Source: Kingdonia uniflora (Eukaryota; Streptophyta; Magnoliopsida; Ranunculales; Circaeasteraceae). Taken from it: a stretch of 64,000 nucleotides of DNA. The notes beneath the pieces were generated by a model. That model searched no databases. It was not told the origin of the DNA and saw only the letters and a program-made list of their open reading frames with translations. Within the stretch, counting starts at the first letter, position 1, and each line of letters begins with the position of its first letter. The stretch spans positions 1,426,001 to 1,490,000 of the forward strand of contig JACGCM010002776.1 in assembly GCA_014058105.1 (NCBI GenBank). The letters are read 5' to 3'. Positions 35,005-45,610 of this stretch are shown here, in pieces. The position numbers and the translations under genes are program-made.

Positions 35005-35450
35005 ATGGCTTTCCACGATCTTAAACGATACTTGGGGCGTCCTCCTATAATGAGTACTCTAGTTGATGGCGAGCCACTTACAATGTACTTATCCACAACT
35101 GAAGATTCAATCAGTTTTGTCCTTATTCGAGAAGATGGCGAAATAGAAAAGCCAATCTACTTCATCAACAAAACACTTATACCTGCTGAAAAAAGGTACA
35201 TAACAACAGAAAAACAGCTACTCACCCTGGTCTACAGTTCTTAAAAACTTCATCCCTATTTTCAAGCTCATCCTATCAAAGTCATCGCCAAGTACCCCCT
35301 AAAACTAGTATTCTCCAAAAAAGAAAAATCTCGACGAATCCAACAATGGTCTATTTTTCTTGGAGAATGCGATGTTTCCTTCGAACCCCAAATATTAATC
35401 AAGGGACAAGCAGTAGCCTACTTTTTGGCAGACTTTCCCGTCAAAGACCC
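35005..35450 (+). pseudogene. RNase H remnant of element A
   Basis: The stretch reads MAFHDLKRYLGRPPIM, then LYLSTTEDSIS-like strands, EIEKPIYFINKTL and EKRYITTEKQLLTLVY, typical of the RT-linked RNase H of gypsy elements. A stop follows at 35244, and the rest is readable to about 35450. Confidence 0.75.
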
Positions 35451-35990
35451 CAATTGGGAAGAACTCGAAGAAATCTTCACAGATAACTCAATAGCAGAAC
35501 CAGATGCATGGTCCAAAAGTTCGGGTTGGCAACTTTTTTTAGACGGATCAGCAGGACCACAATGATCAGAGATTGGCATCGTTCTCGTTATGCCTTCCAA
35601 TCATCGAATCGAGAAACCTATCAAGCTAAACTTCTATACTACCAATAATGAGACCGAATATAAAGGAATCTTATACGGTCTCGATCTCGCACTTACTCTC
35701 GGGGCATAAGAATTAGCAGTATACGTCGACTCTTTACTTGTGGCAAATCATTACAACAAAATTTTCAAAATAGCAGGAAAAAATGGTTGATTACGCAGCT
35801 CTCGTCGAAGAAAAGATGTAAAAATTCTAACATACAACAATTTCTTACTTACCTCGACAAGAAAATCGACATGCCGATGCGTTAGCTTAGATCGCTGCCA
35901 TGCTGGGGGATAGTAAATAAAGATCTTTAGAAATCGAAATCATCTAGCACTCTAGCCTCGATATACTCTCAACACTCCATATCACCATTA
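35451..35990 (+). pseudogene. Second (archaeal-type) RNase H remnant of element A
   Basis: The domain shows LDGSAGPQ, GIVLVMPSNHRIEKPIKL, NNETEYKGILYGLDLALTL and AVYVDSLLVANHYNK. Stops and a frame shift occur within it. This domain places the element in the Tat lineage. Confidence 0.75.
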
Positions 35991-35996
35991 CTGAAA

Positions 35997-37242
35997 ATGA
36001 GGACCCTAGAGACTGGAGAAGACCATTCTATGCGTACCTCCACTCATACATCCTCCCCAATAATAAAGAAGAAGCTCGATACTTTTGGCCAAGTGCCCAG
36101 ATTCACCGACCAAAATTATATCTTATATAGCATCACAGGAGGAGGACTACTTATCGAATGCATCTCTCAGAAACAAGCTCAGATCAAAATCAGAGAACTT
36201 CATGAAGGTATCTGTGGCGTACATGTTTTAGGAAGATCATTAGCCTAATGTGTTTTCAAGCATGGATTGTACTGGCCTAAGATGGGACAGGATTGCGAAG
36301 ACTTCGTTTAAAAATGCTACAAATGCCAAATCTATGCCCAAGACATCAAAAGTCCAGCGATAGACTTGCATATCAGCAATGTCCTCTAGCCATTCAAACG
36401 ATGGGGAATTGACATTATTGTACCTTTCCATCCAGCATCGGGAAACCAAAGGTTCGTCCTAGTCGTCACTGATTTCTTTACAAAATGGGCTGAAGAAGTT
36501 CCTCTCTGCCATACTAATGAAAATGAAGTCATCAAGTTCCTTTGGGAGCATATCATCACTAGGTTTGGCTGTCCGCATATGATACGCTATGATAATGGTA
36601 AACAGTTCATAAGTGCCAAAGTACTTGCTTTCCTCCATAAATACAAAATCCAGCTCACAGCATCCACACCATATTATCCTCAAGGCAATGGATAAGCTGA
36701 AGCCATAAACAAAAATATCAAATCAGGATTACGTAAGTGTCTCGACGACAAGAAGGGGCGATGGGTGTATGAATTGCTTAGTGTTCTCTGGGCCTACCAG
36801 ACCATTCCTCGAGTCTCAACAGGCTACACTCCATTCATGATGGCTTTTAGTACCGAAGCGGTCATACCTTCAGACCTCGACCTACCAAGTACTCGACGAA
36901 AGATTCCAGATGAAGACAATAAACTTGGTCTCCTTTGCAACCTCAATTGGATAGAGGAAACCAGAGATAAGGCCATTACAAATTTGGGACGATACTATTA
37001 TAAATTAAAAAAAACATACAACAAAAAAGTTTGAAAACAAAAATTTGGTATTGGAGACATTGTCTTACGGCGGATCCAAGATAGTACTCGGCCTAAAAAT
37101 TCTGGAAAATTATCAGTAAACTGGGATGGGCCATACATTGTCAGCAATAAAATAGATAGTAGAACTTATTGGCTGATAACTGAAGACAAAATACAACTTG
37201 AATATCCATGGAACACTGCTCAACTGAAATTGTTTTACAGAT
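35997..37242 (+). pseudogene. Integrase remnant of element A
   Basis: The zinc-binding N-terminus is recognisable: LHEGICGVHVLGRSLA and KCYKCQIYAQD. The catalytic core shows FKRWGIDII, VVTDFFTKWAEEVPL, EHIITRFGCPHMIRYDNG and YYPQGNG, with a stop before the AE. The C-terminal part includes WAYQTIPRVSTGYTPF and a chromatin-facing GDIVLRRI strand. It is broken by about four stops but otherwise nearly full length. Confidence 0.85.
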
Positions 37243-37299
37243 GAGATACTGTAACCGTTTTCATCGATTCAAATAAACAAATTTTGTTATCAGTTTACT

Positions 37300-38130
37300 C
37301 ATTACTATTTGATTTGATCTCTATCTATACTTGTCAAGTATACATCAGACAAATAATATCATTACTATTTGATTTGATCTCGATCTATACTTGTCAAGTA
37401 TACATCAGACAAACAATATCTTTACTATTTGATTTGATCTCGATCTATACTTGTCAGAGCATCCACACCAGCTAGGTGGATTCTGACATGACAAGGTGGA
37501 TTTGGTTTTTACCCTCAAATCCACCCTCTTTGGTTCCTAACAGCTAGGTCGATTGGCGACGTGGCGATGAAAAATCCACCCTCAGGGTAGATTTTTGGTG
37601 AATTCATGTCACGCTCTTCTGAACCGCGCATTGGGTAATGGATGCTCCAGATTGAGCTAGGTGGAGAGATTTTTTTATTATGCCGCGCAGTTCAGAATTG
37701 CGCGTAGTGATGTCACGCGGTTCAGAACTGCGCGTTGGGAATTCACCTTGACTGTTGTGGAAATATGTTGGATGGATTGAATTCATCCTTAAAATTCATT
37801 AGATTTACCTTGTTAACTGTTGTGGATGCTCTCAAATATACATCAAATAAACAATATCCTTACTATTTGATTTGATCTCGATCTATACTTGTCAAGTATA
37901 CATTAGACAAACAAAATCCTTATTATTTGATTTGATCTCGATCTATACTTGTCAAGTATACATCAGAAAAACAATATCCTTACTATTTGATTTGATCTCA
38001 ATCTATACTTGTCAAGTATACATCAGACAAACAATATCTTTACTATTTGATTTGATCTCGATCTATACTTGTCAAGTATATATCAGACAAATAAATCTTT
38101 TCTATCTTGATTTGTTCTTGGTCACTACTT
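37300..38130. repeat. 60-bp tandem array downstream of integrase in element A
   Basis: About eight copies of a 60-bp unit (TACTATTTGATTTGATCTCG at its start, then a CTTGTCAAGTATACATCAGA segment) lie on either side of the MITE. The unit is a multiple of three, so repeated open frames across it are incidental. The last copy near 38100 is degenerate. Confidence 0.93.
37457..37831. mobile_element. MITE, PIF/Harbinger-like
   Basis: This 375-bp insert interrupts one 60-bp repeat unit. Its ends GAGCATCCACAC and TGTGGATGCTC are inverted, and TCA is duplicated at 37454-37456 and 37832-37834. The neighbouring units show the uninterrupted TTGTCAAGTATAC. Three-bp duplications and GAGCATC termini fit PIF/Harbinger MITEs. 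Inside are imperfect palindromes at 37684-37704 and 37716-37734. Confidence 0.85.
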
Positions 38131-38151
38131 AACAAGTATACCTAAAGACTA

Positions 38152-38777
38152 TCATTCAATTTTACGCGAACAATATCCAACAACAAGATATTCTACTTCG
38201 TATTCTTTACTTATAGAATAACCTCTAAGAGAGTTTTTGTTCTTCTCAAGCCTAAATCTAGATACCCATCTAAGGATATACATCTGGTACTCATTCTCAT
38301 TACTTGCCATTTCATGGCCATCTTTCACATATCTGCTCGAATCTATAGTCACATTCGATAAAATCACTTTATCAAATCTGCTAATTATAATTATTTACAA
38401 AACAAATACACAAAAATATTTCACAAATAAAATTTTTTCGCAACACAAATATTTACCACAAACTACGAATTAAATTATTTTGGTCCCACTGACTATTTTT
38501 ACATACTTTCACCAGCATAGCACTTCTCACACAATGTTTAACATTTTAGAAGGAAATTTATCTTTATTCACATTTAGGGCACCTTCGGGTAACTGCACAT
38601 TGGCTACCTTCCCAGGACGAGAACCATCATCACGTCATCTTCGATAACTTCGATTTCCCCATGTACATCGGGAGTCTGGGGTACATCATCTTCCGAACTA
38701 TCATCGAAAATAACACCACCAGCTTTTGCAAGTCCCTTGTAGAATTGTTTCTTTTATTCCAACTCCTCATACTGTCC
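38152..38777. other. Spacer between tandem array and antisense gene in element A
   Basis: AT-rich sequence with no supported gene. The minus strand may hold the decayed end of the antisense gene. Confidence 0.4.
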
Positions 38778-40429
38778 TCAAAAATGCGCCCTCACTTCAA
38801 GACATTTTTCCTGTTTCTCATCATTTATCTGAGCCCTCACCTCATGGAGAAGTTTGACCTGTTCTTGCTCCATTGCTTTCCGAACATTGGCAACTTTTTC
38901 CCTTACATCTTTTTCATAGTTGGTCTTCTGCAACGCTAAAGCCTCCAGTTTCTCTTTTTCTGCCACTTTTTTCGCTTCCCCAAGCGCAACTTCCCTCGCC
39001 TTTTTTGCATCGAGCTTATACCCATTTAATGTTGCATTGAACTCAGCCTTCTTCATTCTCTATGTTTTTATAGGCAACAATCTGATTTGCCAGCTCACCA
39101 CTACCCACAATGCGGCCCATAGCTTCAGTTACCAACTTCTTAATCTGCATCAAAGTCATATAATGAATATTCGAGTGACCTACCAATTTTTTCATTTGTA
39201 GAAAAGTATTAAAATTTCTCACCTTTGACATGTTCCTCTGACCCTCGCAAAAAAAACATATTCAAGCTCTCAATTTCACACCAAGCAATCCTCAATCTCC
39301 TTCTTAAGTTCATCCGTCCCAAACGTATAAGCACCCATGGTCTTCAGAATTTCCGTCTTAGATTCTTCGACAAATATCTTCTTCGACGTCTCGCCACTGG
39401 TCTTCTTCGGGACCACACTGCCCGAACCCTGTGGGGGACACCTGTCTACCACAACTATTGATTTAGTAGTACCAGCCACCTCCTCCGTTGTCGATTGTCG
39501 AGTAAGCCTCTTATGAGGAAGCAATAAAGAAAAATCAGAACTCGCCGCCCTTTTCTTTTTATTTCTTCCCAGAGACTTTCCTGGCATGACATCAATCTCT
39601 GTATCAGTATTGTACCCAGCCAAGGAACAATTTTCCAATGGCAAGCTAGCATTTGTGGCTCTCCTGTTCCTCGCTGACATTTTTTCGTCGATAACAGGCA
39701 CTTCCAAACCTTTTACCCTCGACCTCTTTAAACCGGCCTCTTGGAATAGTGTGCTCAAAAAATCTTGGTCGATGACCAGGTTATCGATCCTACTAAAGAA
39801 AATTTTCCTCACCTTATATAACTCTTCTTTCACTTGTGACTTCTTGTTGACCTCATTCAACGCTGCAAACAATATAAAATAGTTAAAACCACTTCACATC
39901 CCATTTAAACACTTCGAACATCAACAATTGCAATTACCTAACCACAAACCTAAGTAAAAAGTCTTTCTCTTTAGGGGTTCTCCAGGATCTTCCTTGTCGA
40001 ACTCGTAATTCCTAGATACAAGTAAGCGTTCATCGGTGTATCGCCCCCCCCCCCTCGTCGACACCATATCATAAAACAACGGTCTTTTCAGAAACCTCGC
40101 CAAGTACCTATAACCTAACTTCTGCGGGCTCATATTGAGTATGTAGTACACACATAGATCATCAACGGTTATCAACTTCTCCCTCCTGGACTTAAGTCGA
40201 CCAATTATTGCCTCGTATACCCTAAACAGGTTATATACATTCGGATTGAACTGACTAGGGGCTACATCAAAAAAGTTCATTAACTTTTTCTTGTCTGCTC
40301 TGAGAAGAAGCTTCAACCCCTTCTTTATTTGTTCTCGATGCACTAAAATACCATTCAAGGGTATTTCCTGGTCAATCATTTTATACTGGTACTCCTTTAA
40401 CCTTATATCCCCAAGAATACCATACTTCT

Positions 40430-41011
40430 TGTAGGCACTTATCCCTCGAGCTCATTCATGATCAAGCTCACACAGCTCGAATTACCTCCGTCTTAGGCTC
40501 ACGCAATCCCAGCACCTAACACTTCAGTCAAACATTCCAAACAGCCCCACAATCTACTCAAAAACGTGGGTCAAGCTAAACCCGGAAAATGTTATTTGGT
40601 CAAAGATACCTGTCTCCCACGAACTCGTCAGTTATACAGTTAACCACCACTAACCACATTATTCGGAAGACGTGTTTCAACACGACAAAGAGTTGTGAGA
40701 AACGCCTATAAAAAGGAAAAGTTTAAGAAGAGACAAGGACCAGAAAAATTACACAAAACTTCTTATTTACGAGGCCAAAAGCATTTCTATATTCTAGAGA
40801 TCACTTGTAATAAAGATATCCACTCTAAGCATTAAAGATACTTTTACAAAAATCCTCCATACGAGGTCGTGGTTTTTTTACCTATTTAAAGGCTTTCCAC
40901 ACAAAAAACACCTTTTAACATTTATAACTTTCTAGTAGAGTATTGTTATAGGTTCATTTGGTGAGATTGTTAATACCTAATCTTATCAAGCTACGGAATT
41001 TTACCATTATA
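40430..41011 (+). repeat. 5' LTR of element B
   Basis: It is 582 bp, TGTAGGCACTTATCC to TTTTACCATTATA (the 3' LTR ends CCATTACA). The promoter box TATAAAAA is at 40707-40714. By eye it differs from the 3' LTR at roughly one base in ten, mostly transitions. Confidence 0.93.
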
Positions 41012-41031
41012 TTTGGCGCCGTCTGTGGGAA
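41012..41031 (+). other. Primer-binding-site region of element B
   Basis: TTTGGCGCCGTCTGTGGGAA follows the LTR end directly. It is shared with elements A and C. Confidence 0.7.
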
Positions 41032-41083
41032 AGATTGCATTTCCACAATACCCTAAGGCAACCTTTCATTACAATTTTCAACT

Positions 41084-41396
41084 ATGGTTTCTTCCAGACG
41101 ACAGGCCGCAGGAACTCAGCTTAAAATTTTTGTGGATTCGGGTCAACTTACCGAGTTATGGGGGAATCTCCATGCAGAGGCAGAGAAATGTACTGAACTC
41201 GAACTTTAATTAACGAAGGATCGCGAGCTCCGGGAGAAGGAAATCGAGCGGAACGACAAGCTAGCTTGACAACGCTCAAGCGATACAAAGATCAGATGGC
41301 GACGATGCAGACTGCACTCGAAGCTCTACAAAATACTCAGCAGGCTCCTCCTACCAGGGGTCATGATCAGCTTCCAAAAGCCTCCCGCATTCCAAA
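41084..41396 (+). pseudogene. gag N-terminal remnant of element B
   Basis: The ATG at 41084 gives MVSSRRQAAGTQLKIFVDSG. Stops occur near 41208 and 41270. At 41266-41390 the linker ALEALQNTQQAPPTRGHDQL matches element C. At about 41396 the sequence jumps straight into RT. Confidence 0.75.
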
Positions 41397-42239
41397 AGTC
41401 TACATCGATGATCTCTTGTGCAAAAACATACAGTCAGATAATCACATCTCTGATCCCAACACAATAATCAACATCTTTCGATATTACAGAATGCGTCTCA
41501 ATCAAGATAAATGTTAATTCGGGGTACATTCTGGCCCCTTCCTAGGCCACCTCATCAGAAAGAAAGGGATTGAGGCCGATCCAGATCAAATTTGTGCTCT
41601 TCTCGACATGCCTTCTCCAAAAACAACTAAAGACGTTCAAAAACTCACCGGCAGGATTGCCGCCATCAACCGTTTTTTCTCTAAATCTACAGACCGATAC
41701 CGTTGGCTATTCCAATTACTCCGAGACTATACCAAATGAGGAAAGGTCCTGCCAAATGCAGAAGTCACATGGACACCGAAATGCGAAGCAGCTTTTCAGG
41801 ATATCAAAATCTATTTGAGGAGGTCTCCCATAATGAACACCCCAGTAGGTAATGAGGAACTAATAATCTACCTCGCAGTTATAGACACTTCTCTCAGCTC
41901 AGTTCTCATTCACCTGGAAGGGAAAATTGAGAAACCAGTCTTCTTCATCAGCAAAACACTTACACCAGCAGAAACAAGGTACTCTAAAATTAAGAAACTT
42001 CTTCTCACCCTTTTTTACACATCGCAGAAACTCAAGCACTACTTCCAATCATATTCTGTCAAAGTGATGATGAACTACCCACTTCGGGAAGTTCTATCCA
42101 AACAAGAGAAGTCAAGAAGAGTGCAACAATGGTCAGTCAGCTTGGGAGAACAAGATATCAAGTTTGAACAACGTCATTCAGAGAAAGGTCAGGCCATTGT
42201 CGATTTTCTCACAAATTTTCCAGTAGAAGATCCCGAGTA
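41397..42239 (+). pseudogene. RT end and RNase H remnant of element B
   Basis: It begins KVYIDDLLCKN (the YIDD box), with thumb phrases after it, then the RNase H part: RRSPIMNTPVGNEELIIYLA, EKPVFFISKTLTPAETRYS and QQWSVSLGEQDIKFEQ, ending SEKGQAIVDFLTNFPVEDPE. The RT fingers are missing. Stops at 41517 and near 41739. Confidence 0.8.
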
Positions 42240-42299
42240 GGAGGAGCACAACCCGGACCTTACCGAAAGTACGCCAAAAAATCCAACTCCCAAGCCCTT

Positions 42300-42900
42300 C
42301 GACGAACGGGCTGACTGGATTACTACGTCAGGGTAGAGGTTTCTCACAGATGGATCAGCAGGACCCGTAGGGTCAGGAATCGGGATCGTTTTGATTACCC
42401 CTTCCAATGACAGAATTGAGAAATTAATCCGCTTGGATTTTGAGGCCTCAAATAATGTCACCGGGTATGAAGCTTTAATTCATGGACTCGACCTCGCACT
42501 CGAGCTCAATGTCCCCGAACTCTCAGTTTACACAGATTCATTACTTATCGTCCATCATTATTCTGAGCAATACAAGAAGAACGGGAAGATGATCGAATAC
42601 CCAGCCCTCATTGCAGATAGAATGAGTAAGTTTGCGAAAGAAACCCTCGAATATCTTCCTCGAGGTGAGAACAGACACGACGATTCCTTAGCGTATCTAG
42701 CCGAGGTCTTGGGTACAGAAGCTCGATATCTCCAGATCGAAATCATTTTAACCCCCAGCATTGACCGCATCTCTGTATGTACGATCAACACTGGGGGCAA
42801 TAAAGGGGGAGACGACGATTGGCGAAAGCCTTTCTTAGCCTACCTCAGTGTCGACAATAAGTACAATGGACCACTCCCAACAGATTCGAAAGAACGCTGA
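42300..42900 (+). pseudogene. Archaeal-type RNase H of element B, mostly open
   Basis: The block is well preserved: FLTDGSAGPVGSG with the first Asp, YEALIHGLDLALEL with the Glu, VYTDSLLIVHHY with the second Asp and RHDDSLAYLAEV with the last Asp. The open stretch 42391-42900 covers most of it. One stop (TAG near 42335) precedes the first motif. Confidence 0.8.
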
Positions 42901-42903
42901 TAA

Positions 42904-44035
42904 TTGATCAACAAATCGAAGCGTTACATTACTCATAATGGTATGCTTTACCGTCTATCCATTATAGGGCCTTACCTCAAATCCCTCTCAAAATCTAAAG
43001 CAGACGAGCTGCTCCGCGAATTGCACAAAGGAACTTGTGGCTCCCACGCCGCTGGTAGATCATTAGCGAACCAAATAATAATACAAGGAGTATTCTGGCT
43101 CGGTATGCGCAAGCAAGCAAAAGAGTATTCCCGTAAATGCGATACCTGCCATAGACATGGAAATATGATATGCGCCCCTGTGCTCGAGCTCCATGCAAGC
43201 AAGGCTTTCTGGCCATTCAAAAGATGGATACTAGACCTCGTCGGCGAATTCCCTAACTCTTCAGGTAATCACCGTCACCTACTCATAGCAACAGATTACT
43301 TTACAAAATAGGTAGAAGCGATTTCATTATGTCGAACCAGAGAAGAAGAGGTCATCTCTTTTATCTGGAACCACATAATCACTCGAGATGGGTGCCCCAC
43401 CTGATTCGTATCGATAACGGCCCCCAATTCATGGGGAAAAGGTTGTAGCCTTCCTAAATTACCACAATATCATCCATCCACTATCAAATCCATACTATCC
43501 TCAAGGCAATGGCCAAGTCGAAATCACCAACAAGACCACCGTGGATGGACTCAAAAAGTGGCTTCACACACAAAAAAGGAAATTGGGTTCGTGAATTACC
43601 CCACGTCCTGTGGGAATATTGAACCACTCCCCGACAGTCTACAGGGTATACCCCATTCCTCCTTGCTTATGGCACTGAGGCAGTCATTCCTTCTGAATAT
43701 CATCATCCAGTTCGTGATCACGAGCTAACTGATGAGGAAAATGAGTTTGAATTGGCTTGCAACCTTAATATGATAGATGAGACCAGGGAACGCGCTATCG
43801 CTAACCTAGGTTGATATCATCATATGCTTGCCAGGTCATACAATAACCGAGTCAAGAGCCGTACTTTCTAAATTAGAGATCTCATCCTACGATAAATCCT
43901 TTAATATCGTAAAGAGCCTCACGCTAGAAAATTAGCCAACAATTGGGATGGTCCATTCATTATCACTGGTCTCTCAGGCCTGGGATCATACTATCTCATG
44001 ACAGAAGAGGGAGTCCCCATTTCAAATCCTTGAAA
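42904..44035 (+). pseudogene. Integrase remnant of element B
   Basis: The zinc part reads ELHKGTCGSHAAGRSLA with KCDTCHRHGN, and the core start is WILDLVGEFPNSSGNHRHLL. After a TAG at 43309 the frame shifts several times, but YYPQGNGQVE-type and GYTPFLLAYG-type segments remain to about 43690. Confidence 0.8.
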
Positions 44036-44289
44036 TACTAGATGACTATAACGATACTATCATTAGTCATCTTACTACTCCATTTCAATGTTTCGCTGCT
44101 TGTTTTCAATTCCAAAAGTGAGATTCTGATTTCCATCCAATGTAAATTTTGAACTTATCAATAAAAGTTTTTTCTGCATAATGTCATTCTCTTCACAAAA
44201 CAGTCGTTCACATTCTACAGATTCAAGCATAGATAATGCTAGCTTACAATCAACATTTCCCAAGTTCAATCAAGGAACTTGATTGGCTT

Positions 44290-45560
44290 CTTTTTTTACA
44301 TATCTGCGAGGGTGGCAAGTGTGAAAACTTGTTTCACTTTAAAAATCTAAACAAGAGGTAAGACAAAGGTAATACTAGTCTTCATCTTTTACAACTTGTT
44401 TGGTCCACTTCAGTAGGCTGGATTGAGGATAACACCTGGTTCAACTGAATCTATACATATCTGCGAGGGTGGCAAGTGTAAAAACTTGTTCCACTTCAAA
44501 AAGCCAAACAAGAGATAAAACAAAGGTAATACTAGTCTTCATCTTTTATAACTTGTTTGGTCCACTTCAATAGGTTGGATCGAGGATAACACTTGGTTTA
44601 ATTGAATCTATACATATCTGCGAGGGTGGAAAATGTAAAAACTTGTTCCACTTCAAAGAGCCAAACAAGAGATAAGACAAATGTAATACTAGTCTTCATC
44701 TTTTACAACTTGTTTAGTCCACTTCAAAGAGCCAAACAAGAGATAAGACAAAGGTAATACTAGTCTTCATTTTTTACAACTTGTGTGGTCTACTTCAATA
44801 GACTGGATCGAGGATAACACTTGGTTCAGCTGAATCTATACATATCTGCGATGGTGGCAAGTTCAAAAACTTGTTCCACTTCAAAGAGCCAAACAAGAGA
44901 TAAGACAAAGGTAATACTAGTCTTCATCTTTTACAACTTGTTTGGTCTACTTCAATAGACTGGATCGAGGATAACACTTGGTTCAGCTGAATCTATACAT
45001 ATCTGCGATGGTGGCAAGTGCAAAAACTTGTTCCACTTCAAAGAGCCAAACAAGAGATAAGACAAATACTAGTTTTCATCTTTTACAACTTGTTTGTTCC
45101 ACTTCAGTAGGCTGGATCGAGGATAACACTTGGTTTAGCTGAATCTATACATATCTGCTAGGGTGGCAAGTATGAAAACTTGTTCCACTTCAAAGAGCCA
45201 AACAAAAGATAAGACAAAGGTAATACTAGTCTTCATCTTTTATAACTTGTTTGGTCCATATCAGTAGGTTGGATCAAGGATAACACTTGGTTTAGCTGAA
45301 TCTCTGCAGCTCTGCGATTGTGACAAGTATAAAAACTCGTCTCCCATCAAAGATACAACCAGGCATAAGATAAGGCAAATGTCATACAAGTTTTTATCTC
45401 TTTCAATATGTCTGCGTCATTTCTATAAGCCTAGATCAGGGATAATACTTGGTCTAGCTATCCCTCTACATTTTTGCGATTAGAACGAATGTAAAAATTT
45501 GCTTTATATCAAGGATCCCACCCGACACAAGATAAGGCAATGATCATACTAGCTTTCATC
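44290..45560. repeat. 157-bp tandem array downstream of integrase in element B
   Basis: About eight copies of a unit with TACATATCTGCGAGGGTGGC and GGATAACACTTGGTT blocks. Unit starts near 44297, 44454, 44611, 44839, 44996, 45148 and 45304 give a period of 152-157 bp. One interval is lengthened by a partial copy of about 70 bp (44715-44790). The last copies are degenerate. Confidence 0.9.
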
Positions 45561-45610
45561 TATAACAATGTGTCTGCAACAATTCTACTTATTTTCAGGC
45601 TAAAATCATA

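Noticed and set aside
37284..38132. Regular 60-bp repeats resembling a CRISPR-like array or a repeat protein (SLLFDLISIYTCQVYIRQ)
   Set aside because: Units are contiguous tandem copies without spacers, in a plant retroelement. The open frame arises because 60 is divisible by three. No start, no composition of a real protein.
40044..40054. Run of 11 C as a possible assembly gap
   Set aside because: It encodes Gly codons of a conserved stretch of the antisense gene of element A, so it is probably real, though its length may be off.
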